The position numbers and the translations under genes were made by a program. Below the pieces are notes generated by a model that worked only from the letters and a program-made list of their open reading frames with translations, searched no databases and was not told the origin of the DNA. Source: Spirosoma montaniterrae (GTDB lineage: Bacteria > Bacteroidota > Bacteroidia > Cytophagales > Spirosomataceae). From it: 64,000 bases of DNA. The stretch is taken from NCBI RefSeq assembly GCF_001988955.1, contig NZ_CP014263.1:1364001-1428000 (forward strand). Reading direction: 5' to 3'. Of this stretch, positions 17,490-25,550 are shown one piece after another (within the stretch, counting starts at the first letter, position 1; every line of letters starts with the position of its first letter).

Positions 17490-19976
17490 ATGCCCACAAC
17501 GTCGGTCACGCAAACGCAATGCTACCACTGCGGCAGCGAATGCGCTCAACACGACCTGCTGTTCGATCAGAAACATTTCTGCTGCAATGGTTGTCGCACC
17601 GTTTACGAAGTGCTGAACGCCAACCAGCTTTGTCAGTACTACGACCTCAACGAGCGGCCCGGCACGCAAACGCAGCCACTCCCGCAAACGCGGTTCGCCT
17701 TTCTGGATCTGCCCGACGTGCAACGGCAGTTGGTTGATTTTCAGAATGAAATCCAGACAACCATCACGTTTTACATCCCAACCATCCACTGCTCGTCGTG
17801 TTTGTGGCTACTCGAACACAGTTATCGGCTCAACGCGGGTATTCGGCAGGCACGGGTCGATTTCCTCAAAAAACAGGTGACGCTGACCTTCGAGCAGACC
17901 CGGATTTCGCTGCGACAGGTGGTTGAACTGCTGGCGTCGCTGGGCTACGAGCCGCTGATTAGCCTCAGCGACATGGTGAAAGAACAGCAACGGCCCACCT
18001 ACCGTCCGCTGCTCTATCGGCTTAGCGTGGCTGGGTTCTGCGCGGGCAACATCATGTTGTTCAGCTTTCCCGAATACCTCGGCCTCGATGACCCGGCCTT
18101 CAAAATCTGGTTTGGCATCATCAATCTGATGCTGGCTACGCCGGTAGTTTTCTATTCAGGATCGGGCTATTTCATATCCGTATGGCAAAGCCTGCGCAAG
18201 GGTATCATTAACATCGACTTTCCAATTTTGCTGGGCATTCTGGTGGCCTACGCACGGGGGACTTACGAAGTGCTGGCGTTGGGCGGAGCGGGTTATTTCG
18301 ATTCGCTTAGCGGCCTGATTTTCTTTTTGTTATGCGGCAAATGGTTTCAGCAGCGCACCTACGATTTCCTGTCTTTCGAGCGCGATTACAAAGCCTACTT
18401 CCCCCTAACGGCGTCACAATTAACAGTGAACAGTGAAAAATTAAAAGTGAAAAATGACCTGAACGCGCTTGCTACCGACGGCTCATTTTTCACTAATCAC
18501 TTTTCACTTTTAACTGAAACCCCTGTTCCCGTTGCCGAACTCCGCAAAGGCGACCGGATTCGGGTGCGGCACGGCGAACTGATTCCGGCAGATGGGCTGC
18601 TGTACCAGGGTGTGGGCCTGATCGATTATTCGTTCGTGACGGGCGAATCGGTGCCGGAGCGTAAGGAGCCGGGTGCACTGCTCTACGCGGGCGGGCGTCA
18701 GATGGGCGAAGCCATTGACCTTGAACTAGTGCGCGAAACCTCACAAAGCTACCTGACTCAACTCTGGAACAACGACGCCTTCCGCAAGAGCGACACAGGC
18801 CGCTTTACCACCTTTGCCGACTACGTAGGTCGCTATTTCACGCTGACCGTACTGACGCTGGCAACACTCACGGGCTCATACTGGTACGCGCTGCGGGGCG
18901 ATGCCCACACGGCAGTCAATGCCTTTACCGCTGTGCTGATTGTAGCTTGCCCGTGCGTATTGTCGCTGGCCTATCCGGTAGCGTTGGGGCATGGGCTACG
19001 GCTGCTGGGAAAACGACGTTTTTACCTCAAGAATGCCGATGTGATCGAGCAAATGGCGGCCTGCGATACGGTCGTGTTCGATAAAACCGGCACACTGACA
19101 GAGGTGAACGATAAGGCAGTAGCGGGCGTTACCGAAGATTTTTCGCCAGCGTTGACGGACCTGGAGCGGGCAATGGTGCAGGCTGTGGTGCGGCAGTCAG
19201 CGCATCCGCTAAGTCGACGGTTGACGAGGCATCTGAGCGGTGCCAGCCCGTTGCCTGTAGAAGGGTTTACCGAAGTGCCCGGACAGGGCGTTCAGGCGTT
19301 GGTCGATGGCTGGGTGGTGAAAGTAGGCCGGGCTGCGTTTGTAGGCGCGTTGGCGTTGCCAGCGAAAACCGAACCCGGCACAACCGTACACATCAGCATA
19401 GAAGGCAACTACCGGGGCTGCTTCCGGCTGGCAAACGGCTACCGGCCCGGTATCGAGACCATGCTCGATACTTTATGCCAGACCCACCGGCTATACCTGC
19501 TTTCGGGCGATACCGACGCTACTCGCCCGCACCTGCTACGGTGGTTCCGGCCCAACCGAATGGGGTTCGGATGCAGCCCTCAGCAGAAACTCGATACTGT
19601 GCGCCAGTTGCAGGCCGAAGGGCGTCGGGTGCTGATGATTGGCGACGGGCTAAACGACGCGGGTGCTCTTAAACAAGCCGACGTGGGTTTCGCCGTTACC
19701 GACGATACCATCCAGTTTACGCCCGCCAGTGATGGTATTCTGGCGGGCGAATCGCTGCGCGAACTACCTCGATTTCTGCGGTTTAGCCGGTTTGCGATGG
19801 GCCTGATTCGGTTCAGTTTCGGCATATCGTTACTCTACAATTTTGCCGGCCTGAGTTATGCACTCACGGGGCAGTTATCGCCCATTGTGGCGGCCATTCT
19901 GATGCCGCTTAGTTCTACTACGATGGTAGTGATTGCCACAATCGGGACGCGGGCGTGGTGGCGGATACGGGCGTAA
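17490..19976 (+). CDS. ccoI: Copper-translocating P-type ATPase for cbb3 oxidase assembly, CcoI-like
   Basis: An 828-residue P1B-type ATPase. The N-terminus has a metal-binding segment (CYHCGSEC ... FCCNGC), followed by a heavy-metal-associated domain with 'IHCSSCLWLL'. The membrane metal site is 'VACPCVLSLAYP', the phosphorylation site is 'DKTGTLTEV', and the hinge is 'GDGLNDAGALKQADV'. CcoI/FixI pumps copper toward the periplasm for the cbb3 oxidase, and the cbb3 genes follow from 21935. I chose the ATG at 17490, although a TTG at 17469 is in frame. About 32 residues (roughly 311-342) are encoded by an inserted palindromic repeat between the second membrane pair and the actuator domain. Confidence 0.92.
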   Translation: MPTTSVTQTQCYHCGSECAQHDLLFDQKHFCCNGCRTVYEVLNANQLCQYYDLNERPGTQTQPLPQTRFAFLDLPDVQRQLVDFQNEIQTTITFYIPTIHCSSCLWLLEHSYRLNAGIRQARVDFLKKQVTLTFEQTRISLRQVVELLASLGYEPLISLSDMVKEQQRPTYRPLLYRLSVAGFCAGNIMLFSFPEYLGLDDPAFKIWFGIINLMLATPVVFYSGSGYFISVWQSLRKGIINIDFPILLGILVAYARGTYEVLALGGAGYFDSLSGLIFFLLCGKWFQQRTYDFLSFERDYKAYFPLTASQLTVNSEKLKVKNDLNALATDGSFFTNHFSLLTETPVPVAELRKGDRIRVRHGELIPADGLLYQGVGLIDYSFVTGESVPERKEPGALLYAGGRQMGEAIDLELVRETSQSYLTQLWNNDAFRKSDTGRFTTFADYVGRYFTLTVLTLATLTGSYWYALRGDAHTAVNAFTAVLIVACPCVLSLAYPVALGHGLRLLGKRRFYLKNADVIEQMAACDTVVFDKTGTLTEVNDKAVAGVTEDFSPALTDLERAMVQAVVRQSAHPLSRRLTRHLSGASPLPVEGFTEVPGQGVQALVDGWVVKVGRAAFVGALALPAKTEPGTTVHISIEGNYRGCFRLANGYRPGIETMLDTLCQTHRLYLLSGDTDATRPHLLRWFRPNRMGFGCSPQQKLDTVRQLQAEGRRVLMIGDGLNDAGALKQADVGFAVTDDTIQFTPASDGILAGESLRELPRFLRFSRFAMGLIRFSFGISLLYNFAGLSYALTGQLSPIVAAILMPLSSTTMVVIATIGTRAWWRIRA
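18420..18513. repeat. Palindromic repeat inserted in frame inside ccoI
   Basis: GTGAAAA-word class. Left arm 18420-18457, right arm 18483-18513. It is translated as part of the ATPase ('LTVNSEKLKVKND ... FFTNHFSLLTE'). The flanking protein sequence ('AYFPL' before, 'PVPVAELRKGDRI' after) is normally adjacent in the family, so this is a clean insertion. Confidence 0.85.
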
Positions 19977-19992
19977 AAACAGAAATAAGCCT

Positions 19993-20670
19993 ATGCAACC
20001 CAAATTAGATCAGCAACGTATTCGGTTCTGGCAACGCTGGGCCGTTCACTGCGCCCTCGGCGAAGTGTTGGGCATTGGCACGGCGGGAGCCATTGCCTAT
20101 GCTGTGAATCAGGCTATTGGCGAGCCGGAGCAATTAGGCGATAAGTTCACTGTGCTGGGGTGTATGCTGCTGGCGGGGGCTATCGAAGGGTCTGTGCTGG
20201 GTTGGTTGCAATGGCGGGTGCTGCGCGAACGGATTCCACAGTTGACGGCTACCGAATGGGTTGGCCTTACGGTTGCCATCGCCGTGCTGGGGTGGTTTCT
20301 GGGGATGTTACCCTCGCTGTTTTTCATTGACGCTACCCCGTCGAATCAACCCGCTGAAACGGCTATTGATCTGGAAAGTCCGCTTATGTTCGCAGCGTTA
20401 AGTATTGGAACGGGCCTGTTATTAGGAGCTTTATTCGGACTTTTTCAGTGGATTTCGCTCCGAAAATACGTCCGGCAATCGGGTATGTGGATACTGGCAA
20501 ACGCGCTTGGCTGGGGGCTGGGCCTGGGCTGGATTTACGTAGCGGCATCGCTGCCCACTGCCCAAACGCCATTTGCGCTAACGGTTGTTTGTGGCGCAGT
20601 GGGAGGGATTTTGGCCGGGCTGTCAGTTGGAATCGTAACGGGCTGGTTTCTTCTTCGGCTTCTTTGGTGA
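19993..20670 (+). CDS. Uncharacterised multi-pass membrane protein
   Basis: I do not recognise the family. The 225 residues contain about six hydrophobic helices, rich in Gly and Ala ('GAIEGSVLGWLQWRVL', 'GALFGLFQWISLRKYV'). The two halves show a repeated 'G..LG..QW..L' pattern that suggests an internal duplication. The ATG at 19993 lies 16 bases after the ccoI stop, so it is probably co-transcribed. A role in oxidase assembly is possible only by position. Confidence 0.7.
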   Translation: MQPKLDQQRIRFWQRWAVHCALGEVLGIGTAGAIAYAVNQAIGEPEQLGDKFTVLGCMLLAGAIEGSVLGWLQWRVLRERIPQLTATEWVGLTVAIAVLGWFLGMLPSLFFIDATPSNQPAETAIDLESPLMFAALSIGTGLLLGALFGLFQWISLRKYVRQSGMWILANALGWGLGLGWIYVAASLPTAQTPFALTVVCGAVGGILAGLSVGIVTGWFLLRLLW

Positions 20671-20683
20671 AGCAACACGCCGA

Positions 20684-21091
20684 TTAAATAAAACGTGATC
20701 CTGCGGGGCCTGTCATAAACTGATAACAGTCGTCGCGTACCTGATCGAAAATAAAACCGAGCGACGCGAACGCGTTGGGCAGAGCCTCATACTTCGCAAA
20801 TCGCACACTGTAGCAGGGGCAAAGCAGGTTAGCTGATTCACAGGCATTTTCGTGGCATAAGTGGGTCGCCCGCAGGTACTCGACGTGTTGCCTGAGCGCG
20901 TTCAATCGGTTTGCCAAAGCGGTCGCTTTTGGGATTATGGCTGCGCTATCGGGTTGCGTTTGTACATCGATCAGCAGACTTATCAATTGATCGATTTCCT
21001 CGATGGTATGATCGAGTTTGAGGCTCCACGCGAAATTCTGGGTCAGGCAGGTTAAACGACCTGGCCGGGCGGGCGTAGCAGAAACAGACAT
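20684..21091 (-). CDS. Hypothetical cysteine-containing helical protein
   Basis: A 135-residue protein of unknown family, convergent with the membrane protein upstream. The middle is strongly helical ('DHTIEEIDQLISLLID'). A cluster of five cysteines follows ('HLCHENACESANLLCPCYS'), which could bind a metal. It has no signal peptide or membrane segment. Codon use looks like that of its neighbours, and no alternative gene competes on the other strand. Confidence 0.5.
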   Translation of the reverse strand: MSVSATPARPGRLTCLTQNFAWSLKLDHTIEEIDQLISLLIDVQTQPDSAAIIPKATALANRLNALRQHVEYLRATHLCHENACESANLLCPCYSVRFAKYEALPNAFASLGFIFDQVRDDCYQFMTGPAGSRFI

Positions 21092-21359
21092 ACTAAGACA
21101 GGGTTTATATTGAATAGATACGTAAAAGTCGACTACTTCGAGTTAGTGATTTATGACATTTGTTACTATAGTGACTGACTTTGGGCAGGTCGTTCTTTAA
21201 GCCGCACAAACTGTTCAAATCCGAACACCGATTGTCCGCTTTCGTACAGAAAAAAGAATAGTACTTTCTTGAAATTACCTGTTAATCAGATAGTTAAAAA
21301 CTTGGCACGTCGTTTGGCACAGGGTAGTTGAACAGTAAACAACAAAAACTACCAAAGCC
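21092..21359. other. Intergenic region before the secreted hypothetical gene
   Basis: About 270 bases without a recognisable gene. I looked for an FNR-type TTGAT-N4-ATCAA site because oxidase genes follow, and found none. No convincing promoter pair was seen either. Confidence 0.4.
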
Positions 21360-21755
21360 ATGATTACTACATTTGTTCAGGTTAGCCTGATAGCCGGTGT
21401 CAAAAACCTGATGGGTGCGTTACTTTTCAGCACCACTTTCTTCGCCAATCCAGACGCGCCCACCAAACCGACCTCGTTCGACGCCAGTGTTTATGTTACA
21501 AAGGCTGGCAAGGTCAGGTTGTCGGTTGCAAAAGTTAAGCCCACCACCGTAACGGTTCTGCTGCTCGATGAAAAGCAGCATGTGATTCATACGACAACGA
21601 TTCCCAAAAAACAGATGAAAGCGGGTGTTCTGTTCGATATGAGCGAAGTGGTCGACGGCGAGTACACGCTCGAACTTCGTTCGGACGACGGGCTGCTGTT
21701 AAAGCAAATCAATCTGGCTACGCCCGTGCGAGATCGCGTCATTGCCCTGCTTTGA
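21360..21755 (+). CDS. Small exported hypothetical protein
   Basis: 131 residues. The N-terminal 35 residues are hydrophobic ('LMGALLFSTTFFANPDAP') and look like a signal peptide, possibly from an internal Met. The rest resembles a small beta-sandwich ('TVTVLLLDEKQHVIHT', 'VDGEYTLELRSDDGLL') such as those seen in DUF3244-like secreted proteins. A terminator hairpin follows, so it is separate from the cbb3 operon. Function unknown. Confidence 0.6.
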   Translation: MITTFVQVSLIAGVKNLMGALLFSTTFFANPDAPTKPTSFDASVYVTKAGKVRLSVAKVKPTTVTVLLLDEKQHVIHTTTIPKKQMKAGVLFDMSEVVDGEYTLELRSDDGLLLKQINLATPVRDRVIALL

Positions 21756-21794
21756 GGGTAAAAGTTGGTTCATCAATAGGTTAAGAAAATGAGG

Positions 21795-21823
21795 AAAGCC
21801 AATCCGTGCTGCGGATTGGCTTT
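21795..21823 (+). terminator. Rho-independent terminator
   Basis: Stem AAAGCCAATCCG at 21795-21806 pairs with CGGATTGGCTTT at 21812-21823 around a 5-base loop and is followed by more T residues. It separates the secreted hypothetical gene from ccoS. Confidence 0.85.
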
Positions 21824-21934
21824 TTTGTTTCCTGTCTGCTCTTCAACCTGATTTCTATCACCTTGCCCGTTGACGTATCTCATCGGTTACGCGCCTGCTA
21901 CTCCGCACTTTTGAGGCATCAAACACCACCGGGT

Positions 21935-22138
21935 ATGTCGGTTATCTTCTTTATGATTGGTATTAGTCTGCTGATGGCCCTGGGGTTTCTGGGGGCATTC
22001 ATCTGGTCGATGCGCACAGGCCAGCAGGACGACCTCTATACGCCCTCGCTCCGTATGCTGCTCGACGATACCGTGCCCGAAGAGCCTGTCAATCAATTAT
22101 CTATGGAACCAAAAAATACCTCTGCCAACACCTTATGA
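21935..22138 (+). CDS. ccoS: cbb3-type cytochrome oxidase assembly protein CcoS
   Basis: A 67-residue single-helix protein required for maturation of cbb3 oxidase, probably cofactor insertion. The start at 21935 gives the family N-terminus ('MSVIFFMIGISLLMALGFLG') followed by the conserved cytoplasmic segment 'MRTGQQDDLYTPSLRMLLDD'. An in-frame start at 21806 would lie inside the preceding terminator and is rejected. The stop codon overlaps the ccoNO start by four bases (ATGA), which indicates translational coupling. Confidence 0.9.
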   Translation: MSVIFFMIGISLLMALGFLGAFIWSMRTGQQDDLYTPSLRMLLDDTVPEEPVNQLSMEPKNTSANTL

Positions 22139-24345
22139 ACGTTACATCGAACCAACCAACCGTTATAATCTCCGCCGACCGGTCCGCGATTGGTCAGCCC
22201 CCGCCGGGGTCGCGGCCCGTGGCCGAACGCTTTGCCTACGACAATCGTATTGTCCGTGATTTCGGCGTGGCTACCGTTATCTGGGGCATTATCGGTATGC
22301 TCGTAGGCGTTATTGCGGCCACACAGTTGTTCCACACGGGAGCTAACCTCGGCAATCAGTACACCACCTTCGGGCGCATCCGACCGCTGCATACCAACGC
22401 CGTAATTTTCGCGTTTGTGGGCAACGCCATCTTTATGGGCGTGTACTACTCGCTGCAACGGCTTTGCAAGGCCCGCATGTTCAGCGATTTGCTCAGCAAA
22501 ATTCACTTCTGGGGCTGGCAGCTCATTATTTTGTCGGCGGTGGCAACCTTGCCGCTGGGGATTACTACCTCCAAAGAATACGCCGAACTCGAGTGGCCCA
22601 TCGACATTGCCATCACGCTCATCTGGGTGGTATTTGGCGTCAATATGTTCGGCACCATCATCAAACGGCGCGAACGGCACCTGTACGTAGCCATCTGGTT
22701 TTACATCGCTACGTTCGTGACGGTGGCCGTGCTGCACATCGTCAACTCGATGGAAATGCCGGTCAGTTTCCTGAAAAGTTACTCGCTCTATGCCGGGGTG
22801 CAGGACGCGCTCGTGCAGTGGTGGTACGGGCATAATGCCGTAGCTTTTTTCCTGACAACGCCCTACCTCGGCATGATGTACTACTTCCTGCCCAAGATGG
22901 CGAACCGTCCCGTGTATTCGTATAAACTGTCGATTCTGCACTTCTGGGCCTTGATTTTCATCTACATCTGGGCCGGGCCGCACCACCTGCTGTATAGCTC
23001 GCTACCCGACTGGGCGCAGTCGCTGGGCGTCGTGTTTTCGGTAATGCTCATTGCACCCTCGTGGGGCGGCATGATTAACGGCCTGCTAACCCTGCGCGGA
23101 GCCTGGGACAAGGTTCGTGAAGACGCTATTCTGAAGTTCATGGTCGTGGGGCTGACCGCCTACGGCATGGCGACTTTCGAGGGGCCGCTGCTCTCGCTCA
23201 AGAACGTAAACGCCATTGCCCACTTCACCGACTGGGTGGTGGCACACGTACACGTGGGTGCGCTCGGCTGGAACGGCTTCCTCACGTTCGCTATGCTGTA
23301 CTGGCTCATTCCGCGCCTGTATCATACGCCGTTGTTCTCGAACAAGCTGATGAACACGCACTTCTGGCTCGGCACGCTCGGCATTCTGTTCTATGCCATT
23401 CCGATGTACATTTCGGGCTTCACGCAGGGCATGATGTGGAAAGAGTTTACGCCCGAGGGCGTGATGAAGTACCCCAATTTCCTCGAAACCACCATCCGGC
23501 TGCTGCCCATGCACCAGATGCGGGCTATTGGCGGAACCATTTACCTGATTGGTGCCATTCTGATGGCCTACAACCTGTTTAAGACAATGGCGAAGGGGTC
23601 GCTCACGGCCAACGAACCCGCCGAAGCCCCGGCCTTAGCCAAAGCGTATACGCCCACCGGCCAGGATACCTACTGGCACCGCTGGCTCGAACGCAAGCCG
23701 ATGCCGCTGCTGGTTGGCTCATTAGTTGTAATTCTGATCGGTTCGCTTATCGAGTTGGTGCCGACGTTTATGGTTCGCAACAACGTACCGACCATTCCGG
23801 CAGTGCAACCTTACACCGCGCTTGAGTTGCAGGGTCGCGACCTCTACATCCGCGAAGGCTGCGTGGGTTGCCACAGTCAGTTGGTGCGACCGTTCCGCTC
23901 CGAAACCGAACGCTATGGCGACTACTCGAAAGCAGGCGAGTACGTATACGACCACCCCTTTCTGTGGGGCAGCAAGCGCACCGGTCCCGACCTACAGAGA
24001 CAAGGCGGCAAATATCCCGATTCCTGGCATTACCACCACATGCGCGACCCACAGTCGATGTCGCCCGGCTCGATTATGCCTGCCTACCCGTGGCTGCTGA
24101 CTCAGCAACTCGACGTATCAAACACGGCAGCCAAGATGCAGGCGTTGCAGAAAGTAGGCGTTCCCTATGCCGATGCCGACGTGCTCTATGCCAACGACGA
24201 CCTGAAAAAACAAGCCGACGCCGTAGCGACCCGACTCGCCGAAGATGGTATCAAGGTGAAATCGGACCGCGAAATAGTAGCCCTGATCGCCTACCTCCAG
24301 CGACTCGGCACAGACATTAAGAAAATGGAAACCGTAAATCAGTGA
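22135..24345 (+). CDS. ccoN: cbb3-type cytochrome c oxidase, fused subunits I and II (CcoNO)
   Basis: A 736-residue fusion. Residues 1-480 are the CcoN haem-copper subunit with twelve or so helices and metal-binding histidines in 'YGHNAVAFFLT', 'WAGPHHLLY' and 'VVAHVHVGALGWNG'. Residues about 520-736 are CcoO, a membrane-anchored monohaem cytochrome c with the motif 'REGCVGCHSQLV' and 'SPGSIMPAYPWLL'. The complex reduces oxygen with high affinity and pumps protons in the inner membrane. N/O fusions are known in Bacteroidetes. The stop codon (TGA) is the beginning of the following palindromic repeat. Confidence 0.96.
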   Translation: MNVTSNQPTVIISADRSAIGQPPPGSRPVAERFAYDNRIVRDFGVATVIWGIIGMLVGVIAATQLFHTGANLGNQYTTFGRIRPLHTNAVIFAFVGNAIFMGVYYSLQRLCKARMFSDLLSKIHFWGWQLIILSAVATLPLGITTSKEYAELEWPIDIAITLIWVVFGVNMFGTIIKRRERHLYVAIWFYIATFVTVAVLHIVNSMEMPVSFLKSYSLYAGVQDALVQWWYGHNAVAFFLTTPYLGMMYYFLPKMANRPVYSYKLSILHFWALIFIYIWAGPHHLLYSSLPDWAQSLGVVFSVMLIAPSWGGMINGLLTLRGAWDKVREDAILKFMVVGLTAYGMATFEGPLLSLKNVNAIAHFTDWVVAHVHVGALGWNGFLTFAMLYWLIPRLYHTPLFSNKLMNTHFWLGTLGILFYAIPMYISGFTQGMMWKEFTPEGVMKYPNFLETTIRLLPMHQMRAIGGTIYLIGAILMAYNLFKTMAKGSLTANEPAEAPALAKAYTPTGQDTYWHRWLERKPMPLLVGSLVVILIGSLIELVPTFMVRNNVPTIPAVQPYTALELQGRDLYIREGCVGCHSQLVRPFRSETERYGDYSKAGEYVYDHPFLWGSKRTGPDLQRQGGKYPDSWHYHHMRDPQSMSPGSIMPAYPWLLTQQLDVSNTAAKMQALQKVGVPYADADVLYANDDLKKQADAVATRLAEDGIKVKSDREIVALIAYLQRLGTDIKKMETVNQ

Positions 24346-24429
24346 AAAATTAAAAGTTAAAAGTGATAAATGTCTGATGGATAATCTGTCTTATCATTTT
24401 TCACTTTTAACTCTTCACTTTTAACTTTT
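24340..24429. repeat. Palindromic repeat between ccoNO and ccoQ
   Basis: GTGAAAA-word class, arms about 24340-24372 and 24392-24429. It contains the ccoNO stop codon and ends four bases before the ccoQ start. Confidence 0.8.
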
Positions 24430-24433
24430 CCCC

Positions 24434-24601
24434 ATGTTCAAGCAATTTATCTCTGCCATTCCGGGTGCCGATGTGTACATGGTTGGCTCGTTTCTGACCT
24501 TTCTGATTTTCTTCGTGCTGGTAGGGCTGTATCTGCTGCTGGCCGATAAAGAACACCTCCGGCATATTAGTCAACTACCGCTCGATGATACGTCTGTCTA
24601 A
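24434..24601 (+). CDS. ccoQ: CcoQ-like small subunit of cbb3 oxidase
   Basis: A 55-residue protein between ccoNO and ccoP, the standard place of ccoQ/fixQ. It has one membrane helix ('MVGSFLTFLIFFVLVGLYLL') followed by a short charged tail ('ADKEHLRHIS'), the CcoQ layout. CcoQ stabilises the interaction of CcoP with the core complex. The stop at 24599-24601 lies 16 bases before the chosen ccoP start. Assignment rests on position, size and topology, because the family is poorly conserved. Confidence 0.8.
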   Translation: MFKQFISAIPGADVYMVGSFLTFLIFFVLVGLYLLLADKEHLRHISQLPLDDTSV

Positions 24602-24617
24602 TCAGCTACCCACCTTT

Positions 24618-25430
24618 ATGAACAAACTTCTTGTAATCGCACCCGACTCGATCTGGAGCCTGAAATCGGGTGAGGAACTGCTCTGGCTGATGATGCTGAT
24701 GCTGGTCGGCATCGGTATGCTGATTATTCTCGGCGTTACGGCGTATCTGGCGTTCGTGCTGAAGCAGGCCCTCTACCCCGATACCCAATCCGACGCGCCT
24801 AAGCTGACGTTCTGGCAACGATTTACGGGGTTGAAGCCTCTTAGCGAGGAGAAAAATCTCGCCATGGAACACGCCTACGACGGTATAGTCGAACTCAATA
24901 ACCCAACGCCCCCGTGGTTTATGTATCTGTTCTACGGCACCATCGGGTTTGGGGTTATCTACCTGTTTTTGTTTCACGTTGTGAGCGTGGGCAAACTGCA
25001 AACGGAAGAATATACGCAGGAAGTGGCCGTAGCCGAAGAAAAGCGGGCCGCTTACATCAAGCTCGTGGCGGGTAAAATCAACGAAAATACCGCCACCCGC
25101 CTGACCGATGCCAAAGCCCTCGCCGATGGGCAGACGCTGTACACCCAATATTGCGTAGCCTGTCACGGAGCCGCCGGGCAGGGGGGCGTTGGTCCCAACC
25201 TGACCGATGATTACTGGCTGCACGGCGGGTCGGTGAAAGCTATTTTCCACACCATTACGGAGGGCGTTCCCGAAAAAGGGATGCTACCGTGGAAGAAACA
25301 ACTCAACCCGTTGCAGGTGCAGCAGGTCACGAGTTTTATTCTGTCACTCCAGGGTACTAATCCGCCCGGTGCCAAACCCCCGCAGGGCGATAAAGTCGCG
25401 CCTGAAACCGAGAAAGTAGCGTTGCGGTAA
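24618..25430 (+). CDS. ccoP: cbb3-type cytochrome c oxidase subunit III (CcoP), single haem
   Basis: A 270-residue membrane-anchored cytochrome c. A first hydrophobic helix (around residues 20-50) and a second ('FMYLFYGTIGFGVIYLFLFH') precede the c-type domain. The 'NPTPPWFMYLFYGTIG' segment is the CcoP N-terminal domain signature. Only one haem site, 'YCVACHGAAGQGG', with Met ligand region 'GMLPWKKQL', is present. Proteobacterial CcoP carries two. The alternative start at 24585 overlaps ccoQ and adds a non-conserved stretch. It passes electrons from cytochrome c or quinol-linked donors to CcoNO. Confidence 0.93.
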   Translation: MNKLLVIAPDSIWSLKSGEELLWLMMLMLVGIGMLIILGVTAYLAFVLKQALYPDTQSDAPKLTFWQRFTGLKPLSEEKNLAMEHAYDGIVELNNPTPPWFMYLFYGTIGFGVIYLFLFHVVSVGKLQTEEYTQEVAVAEEKRAAYIKLVAGKINENTATRLTDAKALADGQTLYTQYCVACHGAAGQGGVGPNLTDDYWLHGGSVKAIFHTITEGVPEKGMLPWKKQLNPLQVQQVTSFILSLQGTNPPGAKPPQGDKVAPETEKVALR

Positions 25431-25441
25431 ATACGTAAATA

Positions 25442-25535
25442 GTTGTTACACAGAGATGCACAGAGGAAAGTGAGTTACGCGGAGATTTTTTCTCTGGGCG
25501 ACTCTGTGTAATCTCCGGGCATCTCTGTGTAACAA
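25442..25535. repeat. Palindromic repeat, CACAGAGATGCACAGAGG class
   Basis: GTTGTTACACAGAGATGC from 25442 pairs with its inverse complement ending at 25535. Inner words (CACAGAGG, TTACGCGGAGATT) also pair with partners. It fills the gap between ccoP and ccoG. Confidence 0.78.
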
Positions 25536-25550
25536 TTTGTCTCTAATAGT

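Noticed and set aside
21092..21359. FNR-type site for the cbb3 operon
   Set aside because: No TTGAT-N4-ATCAA or close variant was found.
21806..21934. Longer N-terminus for CcoS
   Set aside because: It would begin inside a terminator stem, and the family start fits the ATG at 21935.
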